This document shows positions 22,365 to 34,058 of a stretch of DNA of 64,000 nucleotides, piece by piece. Positions within the stretch are counted from its first letter, which is position 1; every line of letters begins with the position of its first letter. The notes under the pieces are model-generated. The model saw only the letters and a program-made list of their open reading frames with translations, was not told the origin of the DNA and did no database searches. Made by a program: the position numbers and the translations under genes. The stretch is taken from assembly GCA_030248215.1 (NCBI GenBank), contig JASANG010000402.1, positions 149,886 to 213,885 on the forward strand, written 5' to 3'. Source of the stretch: Enoplolaimus lenunculus (taxonomy: Eukaryota; Nematoda; Enoplea; Enoplida; Thoracostomopsidae).

Positions 22365-22790
22365 CAGGGTTGCAAACGGAATTCCGATTCCAGTTAGAAT
22401 TCAGATTGAAATTGAGTTCTGATACTGATTTCGATTGCGCAATCAATCGGAATCGGAATTGTGAAATTTTCATTTTAATTCTACTTGTTGTGATAGATTG
22501 CAGAAAAATCCTGTATAACTGTTAAATTGCTTTCGATGAGTTAAATTGTCAATAATTGATTGTAGTTTAGCGTTATAGAACCAAAAATCAGCGCCAATTT
22601 GTTCATGCGATGTAGTTGAAAATTGTTGCCAGCCAACAGACACGCTAAGTCAATATTATATTTGTTAATACACATTATCCGTACACTCACAAAAATTGTA
22701 GTTCCGATCCTGATTACGGTTTCGGTATAAATTTGCTGTTCCGATTCCGGTATCACAACAAAATACTGTATATCTTACAAATTCCCACCC
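22365..22790. repeat. CAGGGTTGC element rich in TTCCGATTCCGG
   Basis: Starts CAGGGTTGCAAACGGAATTC and closes near CAAATTCCCACCCT; related to the shorter element at 32528. No clear target duplication. Confidence 0.55.
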
Positions 22791-24084
22791 TAATCGCCAC
22801 GTTACTAACCAAACCATGTTCGGACAATCAAAGTACTTATGCTCGAATACCTTATCTGTTATGTTGGACTACTGTATACTTACATGTAATGGGACTTAAA
22901 ACATAACATCTCACAACATAATTTGCAGCAATTTGAGTTTTTCGAAATCATCACCGAAATCCGGTATCCGGTAAGTTTATACCAGAGCCGGAACCGAATG
23001 CGGGTTTTTTGCCGGATAGTAAACCGGAGCCGGTTATCCGGCCGCACCCTGGTATATATGTATAATTATATATAGCCGCCGCTCCACTTGTCCCCCCAAA
23101 CTCAGAAGGACACTAAGCAGCATGGAAGGGCTACCGTTTGCTCCGGATGTGAAAAACGATGGAACCGCGACCGGAAAACCGCTCGCTCCCTCGTTTTTAT
23201 TCTAGGGGACCCTTATCTAACAGATCAGATCCTGCAACACTTGATTTGTGATTAAGCGTCGGGCGGTTTGTTTCACGTGCTTGGGCGATTTTAAACATAA
23301 AGAACGTTGTGAAGTAATTGTTTATTTTTATGCTTTGTAATCGGATTGTTATATTTCAATGTAACAAAGACTTTAGTTGGGTTTTTGATGTAGCAGTATT
23401 ATGCTGAGATTAACCGTGAGCTTACGGTCAGCACCTCGCTTAAGCACACCACTATTCGCAGCAAAATTTTCATGAATGGCTCTATATATGGTGCTGCTTA
23501 ACTTAGAATTACTAAACTTGCTGCAGTAAGTTTGCATGTGCGTAGTTATCTTAACGATACTGTAAGTGTCATGTGTTAAAATTGGAATCGGCTTCGGTAT
23601 CTGCGTTGACAAAATATATGCTACGGTCACTTGAGTAGCACAACGATTGACCGCTTTCTGACTACACATTTTGCTTCCGTCAGGGTCGGCTTGCCAGCTG
23701 GAAGGGGGGGTGGGCGGGCACTTTCCCCCAGGAGACCAGTGTAATTTATTTCAAGTGTACGTATTGTTTGGGTTATAGGTAATATTTCAAAATTGGCCCG
23801 TGGTAGGGCTCAATACATCAAAATGTGTATTATTGAAACACCTGACTGTAATTAATTTTAAAATGTTTGCATATTCAGTTTTCACTGATTTTTTTTCTCT
23901 GTGCTCACATTTTGAAATTTTGCGCTACTTAAATATTCAATTCACTTTCTGTTCGATTTTTGAATTAATAGTAAAATTTGAAATTTACGCAGCAAGTAGT
24001 GGTCAACTAACTGGAGTTATAACAGTTTTGCTGTTTGAATGAAAGTTTAACTGAAGCGGTTGCGTAATATTAGATTGCTGATGT

Positions 24085-24330
24085 ATAGCTGTTGACGAAT
24101 GTACGGCAATTTGTTTGCCCGACAATTTGTCGCCCAACAGTGTCCGAAAGCTTATGAATAAATCTAAGCATAATCCTGAACGTACGCCGGAGTCTAAGCA
24201 TAAGCGTAATTTTATGGTCGACGAATTGTCGAGTCGATGAAGTTTCGGAGTACACGTTGTCAGGCGGCGAATTGTCGTGATACCTACCGGTTTTGACATA
24301 GACGGGGCAAAATGGTCGTTGACCCGTACG
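24085..24330. repeat. GACAATTTGTCG-rich dispersed repeat
   Basis: Repeated short palindromes such as GACAATTTGTCGCCC and GACGAATTGTCG. Second copy at 58722 and a fragment at 25937-25970. Confidence 0.65.
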
Positions 24331-25024
24331 CGATAGTCCAACAGGTTTAGGTTTACGCTTTGAAAAAAGTGATCGTAAGCTTAAACTTAAGCCAAAACGT
24401 TTGTCTGACACGTCTTTGCCTAAGCCTTAACCTTATATGTGCGGGAAATGTGCAAGAGAAATACGCTCGACATCCGGTTCCGGTATCCGGTATATACCTA
24501 CCGGATACCGGATATTTGTGTTTGTGGTTCCAAAGATCATGAAGCTGTTTTTTGCACGTCAAAATACTGGATATTTTGAAGCGAATGCAATTTTGAGGAA
24601 TTCATGAATGGACACTGACATGGAATAAAAAATCCAAACCAAAAATTAGTTTTAAATCCATAAATAAAGGTAAACATCCGGCTCCGGTTTTGGTGCAAAA
24701 TTTACTATCCGGTTACGGTATCCGGTAAAATTAATGTCCGGTCGATCCCTGACGTATATATATAATATGTAGTCAAGTGTAAAAAGTGTCTGTTTTTATT
24801 TTTTATTAATACATAATTGGGTAATCGGTGCTTAATTAATTGATGGGTTTGGTGCAGATTAATCATTAAATTTAATGTTTATGATATATACATATATTAT
24901 ATATATAATATATATATGTATATATGCACTGATTTTTAACATTAATTGGCAGCTGGTTATTATTTTATTTTAAATTAAACAGTTTGTATTTCAAATTATA
25001 CATCAGGTATGCATGCGTAGCCAT

Positions 25025-25362
25025 ATAGCTGATTTGGTGCGGTCCCAAATCGTTAACAACGCGCCAAATCAGTTATGTGACAATAACTGGTTAACCAGTA
25101 GGCTGATTGCGAAAAATTGAACAACATTTAACTCAGCTCCGCAAGCTACGTCGAATGGTATATAATTTGTGTAACTTCTTGACAAAAAAACTTTTTGGGC
25201 TTGACCTTGGTACTCTAAAAAGTGCAATCTTGCAAAAATTTAAATCTAGGTATGAAATGATCAGTGGAGGTCACGAGAAGCTCAACTATGTAAAAGTTTT
25301 CAAAATCCAACCATTTTTGGCCAAAAAACGCCAGCTGGGGGTGGGATAACCGAAACGACCCT
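25025..25362. repeat. Half copy of the foldback element
   Basis: GGTCCCAAATCGTTAACAAC to GATAACCGAAACGACCC; aligns with the right arm and loop of the full foldback at 30240-30825. Confidence 0.75.
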
Positions 25363-25686
25363 ACATATATATATACGTATATGTCGTTTGTGGTATAGCA
25401 ATTTATGGGTAGGAGGGAGGTAACGCCAAAATTAGTTTGGGTTTGTGGGTAGTGTTTTTTGTGATTGTAGCAAAGCTCGGGCTTCCGTTCTGGTGTGAAA
25501 TTTTAATATTTTTAATTGACAAAATTGTTTGAAAATTTTTAGAAGAAAAAAGATAGTTTTTGTGGTCTAAGCAACGAAAAGTGTGAAAAGTTTTCCATTT
25601 TAATAATTAATTGAACGATTAAATGTGTAGCAGATGTGTATACTTTAAGTTTATTCGAGTTAAAATATTGTGGCTGTTGTCAGTAG

Positions 25687-25773
25687 GCTATTCGAGGTCA
25701 AATGACAGCTCTGTTCCTGCTGAAACAATGTGAACAAATACTGGAAGGCAAACTGAATCTGGTTCGATCGAGG
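25687..25773 (+). CDS. Candidate internal exon, helical protein
   Basis: A phase 0/0 segment of 29 codons after TTGTCAGTAG, with donor GTGACA. It begins AIRGQMTALFLLKQCEQILE and continues with GKLNLVRSR. The amphipathic pattern and low repeat content suggest true coding sequence. It would link to the segment at 22159 upstream and at 26652 downstream without a phase change. The open frame continues past the donor, so the exon end is uncertain. Confidence 0.4.
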
Positions 25774-26446
25774 GTGACAAGCAAAATCTGTGTACCGTCC
25801 AGGGATCAGTCGGGAGTTTGCGTTTGGATTGTGAACACAAAATCGGCCTTCGGCTGCGGTTCGTTCCTTCGTTATGCTTAATCTCAGGCTGAGGATTATG
25901 TTTAGAATTATTCATCGGCTTCAGGACACTGTTGGGTGACAAGTTGTCGAGCGACGAATTGTCGTAGTTTCTCCTGGGGCATATATTTACGGAGTTATAG
26001 GTTTAGACGCTTAGGCAAAGACTTAGGAATATGCTTATACTATTGTTACGCATATGTATTATATACTACATGGGTTATTTGTGGGGGCAGAACTTTTGCA
26101 TTGGGGCGGGGGGCGGGCGGCGAAACTACAAAAGTGTCAAATTATGTTGAAGTACGAAACTTATTTTCATAACTGCCAAAATCGCCTACGTAATGTGTGC
26201 GTTCCAGCGTTATTAATAACTAGTGAGCCGGTTTTGTGCAATGCGCAAAAAGCGAACCTACAACAATCTGCATGCAAATTTTCTTTCCACAGAACAATCC
26301 CATTTCTGCTGTGAGAAAATATTCCAAGCAAAGTAGTGTTGGAAAGTTGCCCAAAATACGTATGTGGGGCGTGTCAGCTTTAATAATATAGGTCGACTAT
26401 AAGGTATATATTGTGTACCATTTAATGCGCGTAAATTTAATATTTA

Positions 26447-26578
26447 TATATATTAAAATATATCAGTTTTTTAAACATACGTATATATATGTATATATCT
26501 ATACTATATATACTATATATACTATATATATCTATATCTATATATATAGATATATAATATATATATGTGTGTGTATGT
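26447..26578. repeat. AT-rich TATA-type low-complexity tract
   Basis: TATATA and ACTATATATACT-type units. Similar shorter tracts at 24885-24930, 46317-46375 and 53605-53640. Confidence 0.85.
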
Positions 26579-26651
26579 AATGTTTATTTTTTCTACGATC
26601 AAATTGAGCTTCTGTAGTACATTTCGTGTAGTTTGCATGCTTCGCTTGTAG

Positions 26652-26712
26652 GAAAACTCATGGAATGATTTGCGTCAGGCACTGAGTGTTTTGAAGAAAG
26701 CCGCCGAGCGTC
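26652..26712 (+). CDS. Candidate internal exon, helical protein
   Basis: After CGCTTGTAG the frame reads ENSWNDLRQALSVLKKAAER and ends at a GTACGT donor in phase 1. Residue pattern is that of a charged amphipathic helix and matches the style of the two preceding candidates. Not assigned to a family. The neighbouring candidate at 26827 needs a phase 0 partner, so at least one boundary or an intervening exon is missing from this model. Confidence 0.4.
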
Positions 26713-26826
26713 GTACGTGTAGTTGTGATTTAAGCTTAGGGTCGGCAGTACCAGTTCTGCTTTACAAACAGTTTCACGTGAATCTAACTATGCTCTTTGC
26801 TAACATATTTAAAATATTTATTACAG

Positions 26827-26908
26827 AAATATTTTCAAAATTATTGGGAGACCTATGACCCCTCTTTGATCCCACCCGTCTCGCGTCTACGTCTTTGGAA
26901 AGCGCTGT
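26827..26908 (+). CDS. Candidate exon, unknown protein
   Basis: Acceptor ATTTATTACAG is followed by a frame reading KYFQNYWETYDPSLIPPVSR and then LRLWKAL, with a possible GTGACA donor and a stop five codons later. The aromatic-rich start and LIPPVSRLRLWKAL motif look like real protein. I cannot name the family. It may be a late exon of the same unrecognised gene as the three segments before it. Confidence 0.38.
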
Positions 26909-26981
26909 GTGACACGGCGTAAACACTAAAAGTTCTTTTAGGGGATGTGTGTTTTTAGTTTGGCCACGGTTGTTTACGATC

Positions 26982-27110
26982 AGTGGCGTGGCCAAGATTT
27001 TGGAAGTGGGGTTACGTTGTGGAAAAGTTTTAAAAGGGGGGTGTTGTTGTGTTGAAAATTGAAACTGTGATTAAACACCCCTGTACAAAAATTCTGAAGG
27101 GGGTTTGAAC
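26982..27110. repeat. CAGTGGCGTGGCCA element
   Basis: CAGTGGCGTGGCCAAGATTT start with G-rich core; the right end is indistinct. Confidence 0.45.
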
Positions 27111-28424
27111 TCAGATTCCCACCTGGTTACGTTCGTTGTTTGTGAGTGATTTTTGTTGTGGAGGTGTTGGATTGCGGATTGTCGGAATCATTTGGCCATG
27201 AGAGTTTTATAAATACTTTGGTTGAGGTATGTGGTTGTGATGGGCGCCGGATGTCCGGTTGCTGAGCACCGGATACTTGGATAATTATCCGGTAAAATGT
27301 ACCGGATATCCCAAGGGTGTAGCCGGAGGGGTGATCAGGGGTCAACACCACCTTTTTGGGGTTTTTGTAAAAGGGTGTTTCGTTTTCGACACGGATTCAG
27401 TTTGCAACATACGAACCTTTCATTGGAAATTTTGATAGACCGTACCACCTCTTTCTTAAATCGTGCCTACGCCCGTGGGATATCCGGATAATTGAATTTA
27501 GCTGGTGTTCGTCGTTTGTACATTGCAAGCGGGGATCCAGAAGCTTTTGAAGCGGCTCAAAGTAAAAAGTTGATGTGTATATTGTACATATATACATTTA
27601 TACATAGTTATAAAATACGAACGAGATAAATCAGCAGAATAAGGCTCGTTCGAGTCTGTCAAACTGCAATTTGCTTGGAATAGCAGATTTGCCTGAGGCA
27701 ATTTGCAAATTGGCCTGAATACCAGGTTAGCCTACTACGACATATATATGCGCGTATTTTGCAGTATATTTTCTTTTTGTTTATTTTTTTTGTTTTGAAC
27801 GTTAAATCGACATCGGCCGCACAGTTTAGTGAGTGACGTGAAAAATAGTCAACAACAGTTTGTCTGATCAGAGAAAGCTTTGGTATTTGTCCCAAGTGTC
27901 TCCGGTGTGTCTGAGTGACGCACGTTTATGTCGGTCGAATTTCGTGGTTAGAAAAGCCCTTTCGTGGGTGGGTGTGGCATATATAGACGCTAGACAAAAG
28001 TAACGGCCGAGAAAATTTGTTTAGGCTTTTAAGTGTCATGAAATACAATTTCAAAACATCCCCAAATGTTTTAGTAGTTAAAGTTACCTCTAACGTTCCC
28101 TGGGGGGGGTGGGTTATAACTACTTGTGCTATATTGTTCGCGACTGCGTCAGAGCTTCATGATAGTGTATTTTGCGCAGATTGCGAGTCACATGCACACT
28201 GATATACGCTGGCAAGTAAAAGTTGAAATCAGTTCAGCGTATACTCATTTGCAGAAAAAGTATCGGCAAAGAATCGGCAATTTGTTTTTGCAGTACTGAC
28301 TATCGATATGTAGATGAGACACACCCGTTATGAAAATTGTCGATTGATCGATACAACGCTGTACGTTGAGTGTCTGGCTTGATTATTAGTGTCTGGGGGA
28401 TGGAGATGGGTGATGCCCCATATT

Positions 28425-28597
28425 CAGTGGCGGATCCAGGATCTCAAAATGGGGAGGGGCAAAATTTCACTTGTAATAAACTTACTTTTGACCCATACTC
28501 AAACCACGAACTATTGTCACAAAATTGCTATAATTTTTGTCGAGATGCTGTTGGGGGGGGCACGGCCGGGGTGGCCCCCCCATGGATCCGCCATTGC
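28425..28597. repeat. CAGTGGCGGATCCA MITE
   Basis: CAGTGGCGGATCCAGG to rc CAATGGCGGATCCATGG with G-rich arms, 173 bp. Same family at 34149 and 63783. Confidence 0.8.
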
Positions 28598-28720
28598 CTA
28601 TATTGCCTAATGATTTCAAGGTATTGTTTATATCGGTTTTGTTATCGTGTGAAATAGAATGATTTCGAGTAAGCTTGATAAGAAATATAAGTTTATATAC
28701 AGGCACGTACGGTGTCCTAT

Positions 28721-29258
28721 ATCTTATTTAAGGCTTACGATTTCATCGGATTCTGTGTCTGTAAAATTTGCAAGGAAAACGGATTCTGGGGTGCTGAGCC
28801 TATTGGTACCGCTGTGTCCTACAGGAGCTGCCAGAGACTGGCAAATATATATGATCGAGCAAATTGAAGTCAGAAATTGAAAATGTGTATTTATGTCGTA
28901 GGCGAATGTGCTATTCAGGCCAATTACTAACTAGCCGCCTAGGTCAATCTGCTGTTATTGAAGACAAGTCAGAAATTGAAAGTTTGGACATCTTATTTAA
29001 GGCTTACGATTTCATCGGATTCTGTGTCTGTAAAATTTGCAAGGAAAACGGATTCTGGGGTGCTGAGCCTATTGGTACCGCTGTGTCCTACAGGAGCTGC
29101 CAGAGACTGGCAAATATATATGATCGAGCAAATTGAAGTCAGAAATTGAAAATGTGTATTTATGTCGTAGGCGAATGTGCTATTCAGGCCAATTACTAAC
29201 TAGCCGCCTAGGTCAATCTGCTGTTATTGAAGACAAGTCAGAAATTGAAAGTTTGGAC
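28721..29258 (+). repeat. Perfect tandem duplication, period 269 bp
   Basis: 28721-28989 and 28990-29258 appear identical base for base; a third, diverged partial unit (TGTCGTAGGCCAATATGC) follows to about 29310. Either very recent or an assembly artefact. Confidence 0.9.
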
Positions 29259-30239
29259 CTGTGTCGTAGGCCAATATGCTATTCAGGCCAAATACTAATT
29301 GTCCGAGGTCAAGCTGTTAGTTTATTCTGAGCAAATAGTAGTTTGTCGTACGCCATATAGCAATTGTGAAATATTTAACATTAGCAACAGTGAAATACAA
29401 CCAACGCTGATTTATTTATCGTTATTTTGTCTGATTAAATAATTAACTCTGATTGGTCGATAAGTTTAAAGCAGTTTAGCATAGGTCAAACTCATAATGC
29501 AACCGATTGGCCTTGGTCAATTAGTAATCGGACTGAATAGTAGATTGGCCTATGACATATATATAATTTACCGGAACATTCTTGTTTTATTAAATGAGAA
29601 ATTTTCCGAATGAACTGGCTTCCGCTGGTATTGTTTGAGTATGTGTATCGTTTATGAGTAGGGGGCGGGGGGGGGTGGTTGTGTAAAAGAATAGATTTAT
29701 GTGATTGGTTTGTTGGACAATTTGCTGTAGATATATGTTTAAGATGTTGTTGGACGGTGTATAATGGTTGTCTTGTATGTTATGTACATATAGGTTTTGT
29801 CTTTATTATTGTTTATTTTTTACTATTGTTTATTGTTGTTGTTGTTTGGAATTGGTGGGTTTTGCATTTGATTTGAAATTATTGATTGTATATATAGTTT
29901 TCTGTAGTACAATCAACCTTGTGTGTGCGACTCGTTCATTCAGTTGGACAGTGAAACAGTGTGATTTGTGCCATATTCGTGACGTATTATCGGCCGCCAG
30001 CGTGGGTTTATATTTTGGAAAAACGCAAAGCTGGGGTGTTGTATACTCCCCTCTCAATTGTAATGTCAAAGCTAAGACTTAAAAACTTAGGCAGTGGCTT
30101 GGCGATTGATAAGCGTTGTTCGAAACCTAAGCCTGTGTTTAAGGCTAAACGAATATGTGGTTGAAAGTGTACGTAAGCCGAAAGCCGGGCCGTGATAGCT
30201 GGAAGTTGGTACGGACCATCCAACATCCGAGTACGAGAA

Positions 30240-30825
30240 TGGGGTCTTTTCCGTTATTCCCCCAGCCCGCTTTCGGCCAAAAATCGTTGGATTTTAAAAT
30301 TTTTGCATATTTGAGTTTCTCTAGACGTCCACTGATCATTCCACCTTAAGTTTTGACTTTTGAAAAATTCGATTTTTTCAGATCTCGAGGTCCCCCCATA
30401 TGGAACTCAAAAAATTTTTGCCACAAAGTTTGACAAATTATATACCATTCGACGCAAATTGCAGAGCTGAGTCAAATGATGATCAAATAACTGTTTAGGC
30501 ATCGTCCCAAATCGTTGGCAGCGCGCCAAATGAGTTATTTGACAATATATCGTTAATGAAACGTCTCATTGCTGAAAATTTAACACCATTGAACTCACCT
30601 CGACAATCTGAGTCGAATGGTATGTAATTTGTCAAACTGTATGACAAAAAGATTTTCGGTCACTATGGGGACGTCTTGGGACCTTAAAAATAGAATTTTT
30701 GAAAAATCCAAGTTTAGGCGTCGAATTGTCAGGGGCGGTCATGAGAACTTCAAATATGCAAAACTTTTCAAAATCGAACTATTTCTTGGGCAAACGCGGG
30801 CTGAAGAGATGATAACGGAAAAGAC
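30240..30825. repeat. Large foldback element with arms of about 240 bp
   Basis: GGGGTCTTTTCCGTTAT at the left mirrors ATAACGGAAAAGACCCC at the right; arms of about 240 bp stay alignable (for example GACAAATTATATACCATTCG against CGAATGGTATGTAATTTGTC), around a loop with CGTCCCAAATCGTTGGCAGC. Confidence 0.85.
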
Positions 30826-31166
30826 CCCGAGAATATTCAGTCGGGGTGTGACAGTTGGGATTTTGTTTGAGCTAAACGTATTAGGTGGAAATACCTACCA
30901 GGAATCGACCGGATACCCGGTTCCAGTTTAAACACCGGTAAAAACCGACATCCGGTATAAATCTACCGGATACTGGATATTTCCGGCTGTGAAAAATGCA
31001 AATCAACAGTTAATGTTAAATCAGTAAACATATATTTTTGCACAACTCAAATACTACCGATAGTGCACCAATCAAGATTCTATATGTGGTTAACATTCGG
31101 CTGTGGTTCCGGCGAAACACTAACTATCCGGTTTCGGTATCCGGTAAAATTAATATCCGGTCAATC

Positions 31167-31545
31167 CAGGGTGGCAACAAAGGTTCGGTTTAGGATTCGG
31201 ATTCGGCAAAAATTTGAGGTTCGGATTCGCATTCGGATTCTGTTGTGGAAAAGCCGAATCCAACAAAGTTCGGCAATATATTTTTTCATTTTTAATCAAT
31301 AAAATTTTTAAATGCCTTGCTATAAAAATCAATATTTTTTATTTCAGATGAGAAATCTCAGAACTGACGTCGGGACGAAATCTATTAACGTATTAAATTT
31401 ATACGGCTGGCATTGCGTTGATATTCTGAAAGAAATTATAGATATATCTGAAATTTGCAACATGCAGGATTCGGATTCGTTTTCGGATTGGGCAAATTAG
31501 CACTGGATTCGGATTTGGTCAAATCGCGGATTCGGTGCCACCCTG
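31167..31545. repeat. hAT-like MITE with perfect 8-bp target duplication
   Basis: CAGGGTGGCAACAAAGG to TGCCACCCTG, core of GGATTCGGATTCGG repeats. GGTCAATC flanks both ends. The empty site would read CCGGTCAATCCCTCG, so it sits inside a family 5b terminus. Confidence 0.85.
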
Positions 31546-31849
31546 GGTCAATCCCTCGATACCTGTCTATATAACAATTGCATATGGAACCCAAGGGAAC
31601 AGCTGGATCCCTTTGTAATTTACCTGCCGGTGTCCATGGATGGCAAAATGAAATCGTGGTTACTCGTGAGCTGTATGATTTAGTAAATGGGGTTTCATGT
31701 CTGGCTGTAATTATTTGTTTTTATGTTCGCTGTTTCCTGTAATTTCAGCAGAATTGCACACTCTATTGAATGATGATTTAGGCTTGTTTAGGTTTCTTAT
31801 TTGCTTTCTTATTTGCTGGCGTCGTGCCAGCCAGTTATATATGTTTTCA

Positions 31850-31976
31850 GTTGGTTGTTGTTGTTGTTGTTTGTCGTTGTTGTTGTTGTTGTTGTTTGTT
31901 GTTGTTGTTGTTGTTGTTGTTTGTTGTTGTTGTTGTTTGTTGTTGTTGATGTTGTTGTGGTTGTTGTTACTACAGG
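31850..31976. repeat. (GTT)n microsatellite
   Basis: Imperfect TTG/GTT triplets over about 125 bp. Upstream of the first transporter. Confidence 0.9.
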
Positions 31977-32527
31977 ACGATTATATTGCCGGTATGTGAC
32001 AACATGAAGGCCGGTAAGAAAACCCTTCGCTTTGGTGTGTTTTTGGTTTGTGTAATTTGAGTTCTAGAAGTTTTGGAGGTGACGTCATTATGACGTTGGT
32101 TTATATCGAATGACGAGTACAGGGCGTTGTGGTCAGGGTGGCGTTTAACATGATTTACTGATGGGGTCTCGTACACTTTCCCATAAGGTTTGGTATTCTT
32201 TACTCGTAGAGCGCCATGGTCAAGCCAGCGGTATTTTGATGCCAAGTGAGCTTCAAGTTCGAGTCCAATTTGAACTTGAGTCGGAATCATACAACCAAAG
32301 AGACTAGAGACGAAACTTCTGTACTGCAGTAGACATCAGTGTCGCTTTTCGCTCGCTTCGTTCGCGAGATTTCCTTCAGAAGCGTGTTTTAGATGATTGA
32401 CCATTTGGTTTGTCCTATGTACGCAGCCAGCCCGCAAAAATTTTCGAGTTACGTCAGAGTCAAGGGGCTAAGGCAACTTTAGGTTTCCCCAAAAATTTAA
32501 GACTAGTCACTGCTAAAGGGTTCTAAG

Positions 32528-32697
32528 CAAGGTGGAACCGGAATTCCGGTTCCGATTCGAATTGTTACTTTCGATAAGTTAGCCAACAGACACCACAAAT
32601 CAATATTAAATTTGTCAATACAAATTATTCGTACGGTAACAAAATTTTTTCGTTCCTATTCCGCATCCGGTATAATCCAGTTCCGCTTTGCACCCTG
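32528..32697. repeat. hAT-like MITE with 8-bp target duplication
   Basis: CAAGGTGGAACCGGAATTCC to CCGCTTTGCACCCTG, 170 bp, flanked by GTTCTAAG at 32520-32527 and 32698-32705. Confidence 0.85.
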
Positions 32698-32898
32698 GTT
32701 CTAAGTTTGGTTTTGAGCGGTAGGGAGCGAACCCAATGTACGGACATGCCTGCTGGCTGCCCACAAATCCAAATTCCTTGGTACGCCACAGGCCACCTTG
32801 GTGTAGCCCCCCCTAACAGCGGTCGTAACCAAAATTTCGTATTAACGTTTAGCGCTAAAATAACGTATATAATGCTTCTCGGCCGCTTCGCTCTGCGA

Positions 32899-32964
32899 GT
32901 TTTATTATTATTATTATTATTGTTATTATTATTTTTATTATTATTATTCTTATTATTATTATTC

Positions 32965-33005
<41 letters not shown>
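32899..33005. repeat. (TTA)n microsatellite
   Basis: TTA triplets with rare TTG, TTT and TTC interruptions over about 105 bp. Confidence 0.9.
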
Positions 33006-33006
<1 letters not shown>

Positions 33007-33507
33007 CTCGTACAACCCACTTTGTTAAAGATTACTGGGTGTGTTGCTAGGTGTTGGACGACGCTAAATAAATGCTATCAAAAAGCACAGCCTAATTCCC
33101 AGACAAAGCTTTAATTTGAGCCTAACCTACAATCGTTGCCTGCAGCTACTGATTTTGGACGGGCAGTCAAGTCGTAGGAAATTTGAGACAGGCTTGATTT
33201 CACGTGGTATCAACTGAAATAATATATATCTTAAAACTAGTGGCAAAAAATATCAAATTGTGAGGGGGTTGACCCCTAATATCCTATGGATATGCCATGG
33301 TAGTACTTAGTGCACGAATTTGGGGTGGTAACTTTTGCGCTGTTTGTTTCTATCGCTTTTGAGGTCCCGACGTCGTTGGTGGTTTAGTATTTGGTTTTGT
33401 CTTTTTGTGGTCCACAATTTTAAATTAGCTGTAACAAACGAACGTTCCTTTTGTCTAAATTAAGTAGACTCTGGAAGTCACATTCTTTTGCACTGCAAGA
33501 AACATGC

Positions 33508-33668
33508 AGGCCCGGAGCCAGCTAACCTTGCTAGGGGGGCCTAAAAAATTTTCAGGAGGGGCATTTAAAGGTTTTCAATGACTTACAAGCACGGTTGAAA
33601 ATCTTCCAGGGGAGGCAAAATTTTTCCAGGGGGGCTGAGGCCACCTGCCGCCCGCCCCCTTGGCTGTG
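33508..33668. repeat. G-rich short element
   Basis: GGCCCGGAGCCAGCTAACC to CGCCCCCTTGGCTG, with AGGGGGGC and TTTTCCAGGGG boxes. Upstream of the first transporter. Confidence 0.5.
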
Positions 33669-34058
33669 TGACCGGAAACGTACGGTTTTACGGGAAAAAG
33701 TCTTTGGGGCGACAGTTGTTCAACAGGATAGGGCTTCGCAGTTAGATATTAGAAAAATTATTCGCTTTTGAGTAGAATCTAAACAAGAAGCTTGGATATC
33801 TGCCTTGCAGCATAAGACTTTGAACACGAAATAGCGGTGTAATGGGCCTTCCAAGCCTGCACACTCTATGAGCTATCTTTTTTGCTTAATTTATCTGTGG
33901 ATTTTAGAACAATTATATATTTATATAATAATGTTTATATATTGCACAGTACAACTTAGGTAACATATCAAACGAACCGTATTGTTTGTATACCAAGAGT
34001 GTTAATACGCAGCTTGGAGGACACCTTGGTTGCAAGAGAAACACGGACTCTTGGTGCA

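Larger units (their letters stand above)
29310..34058. other. Repeat-rich stretch upstream of the first transporter
   Basis: Occupied by the foldback element, hAT-like MITEs, two trinucleotide microsatellites and a G-rich element listed separately. The last 90 bp before the ATG are presumably 5' UTR; an acceptor-like ATATTGCACAG at 33939-33949 could mark a spliced leader or cis-intron border. Confidence 0.4.

Noticed and set aside
23397-23500. Exon-like frame YYAEINRELTVSTSLKHTTI
   Set aside because: Acceptor is plausible but no donor exists in frame before a stop; competing frames are equally open.
28153-28299. 49-codon terminal-exon-like frame ending KKYRQRIGNLFLQY
   Set aside because: Splice acceptor is acceptable, but phase does not match the upstream candidates and nothing identifies it.
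32625-33020. Asn-rich minus-strand and Leu-rich plus-strand frames
   Set aside because: Products of the (TTA)n microsatellite.
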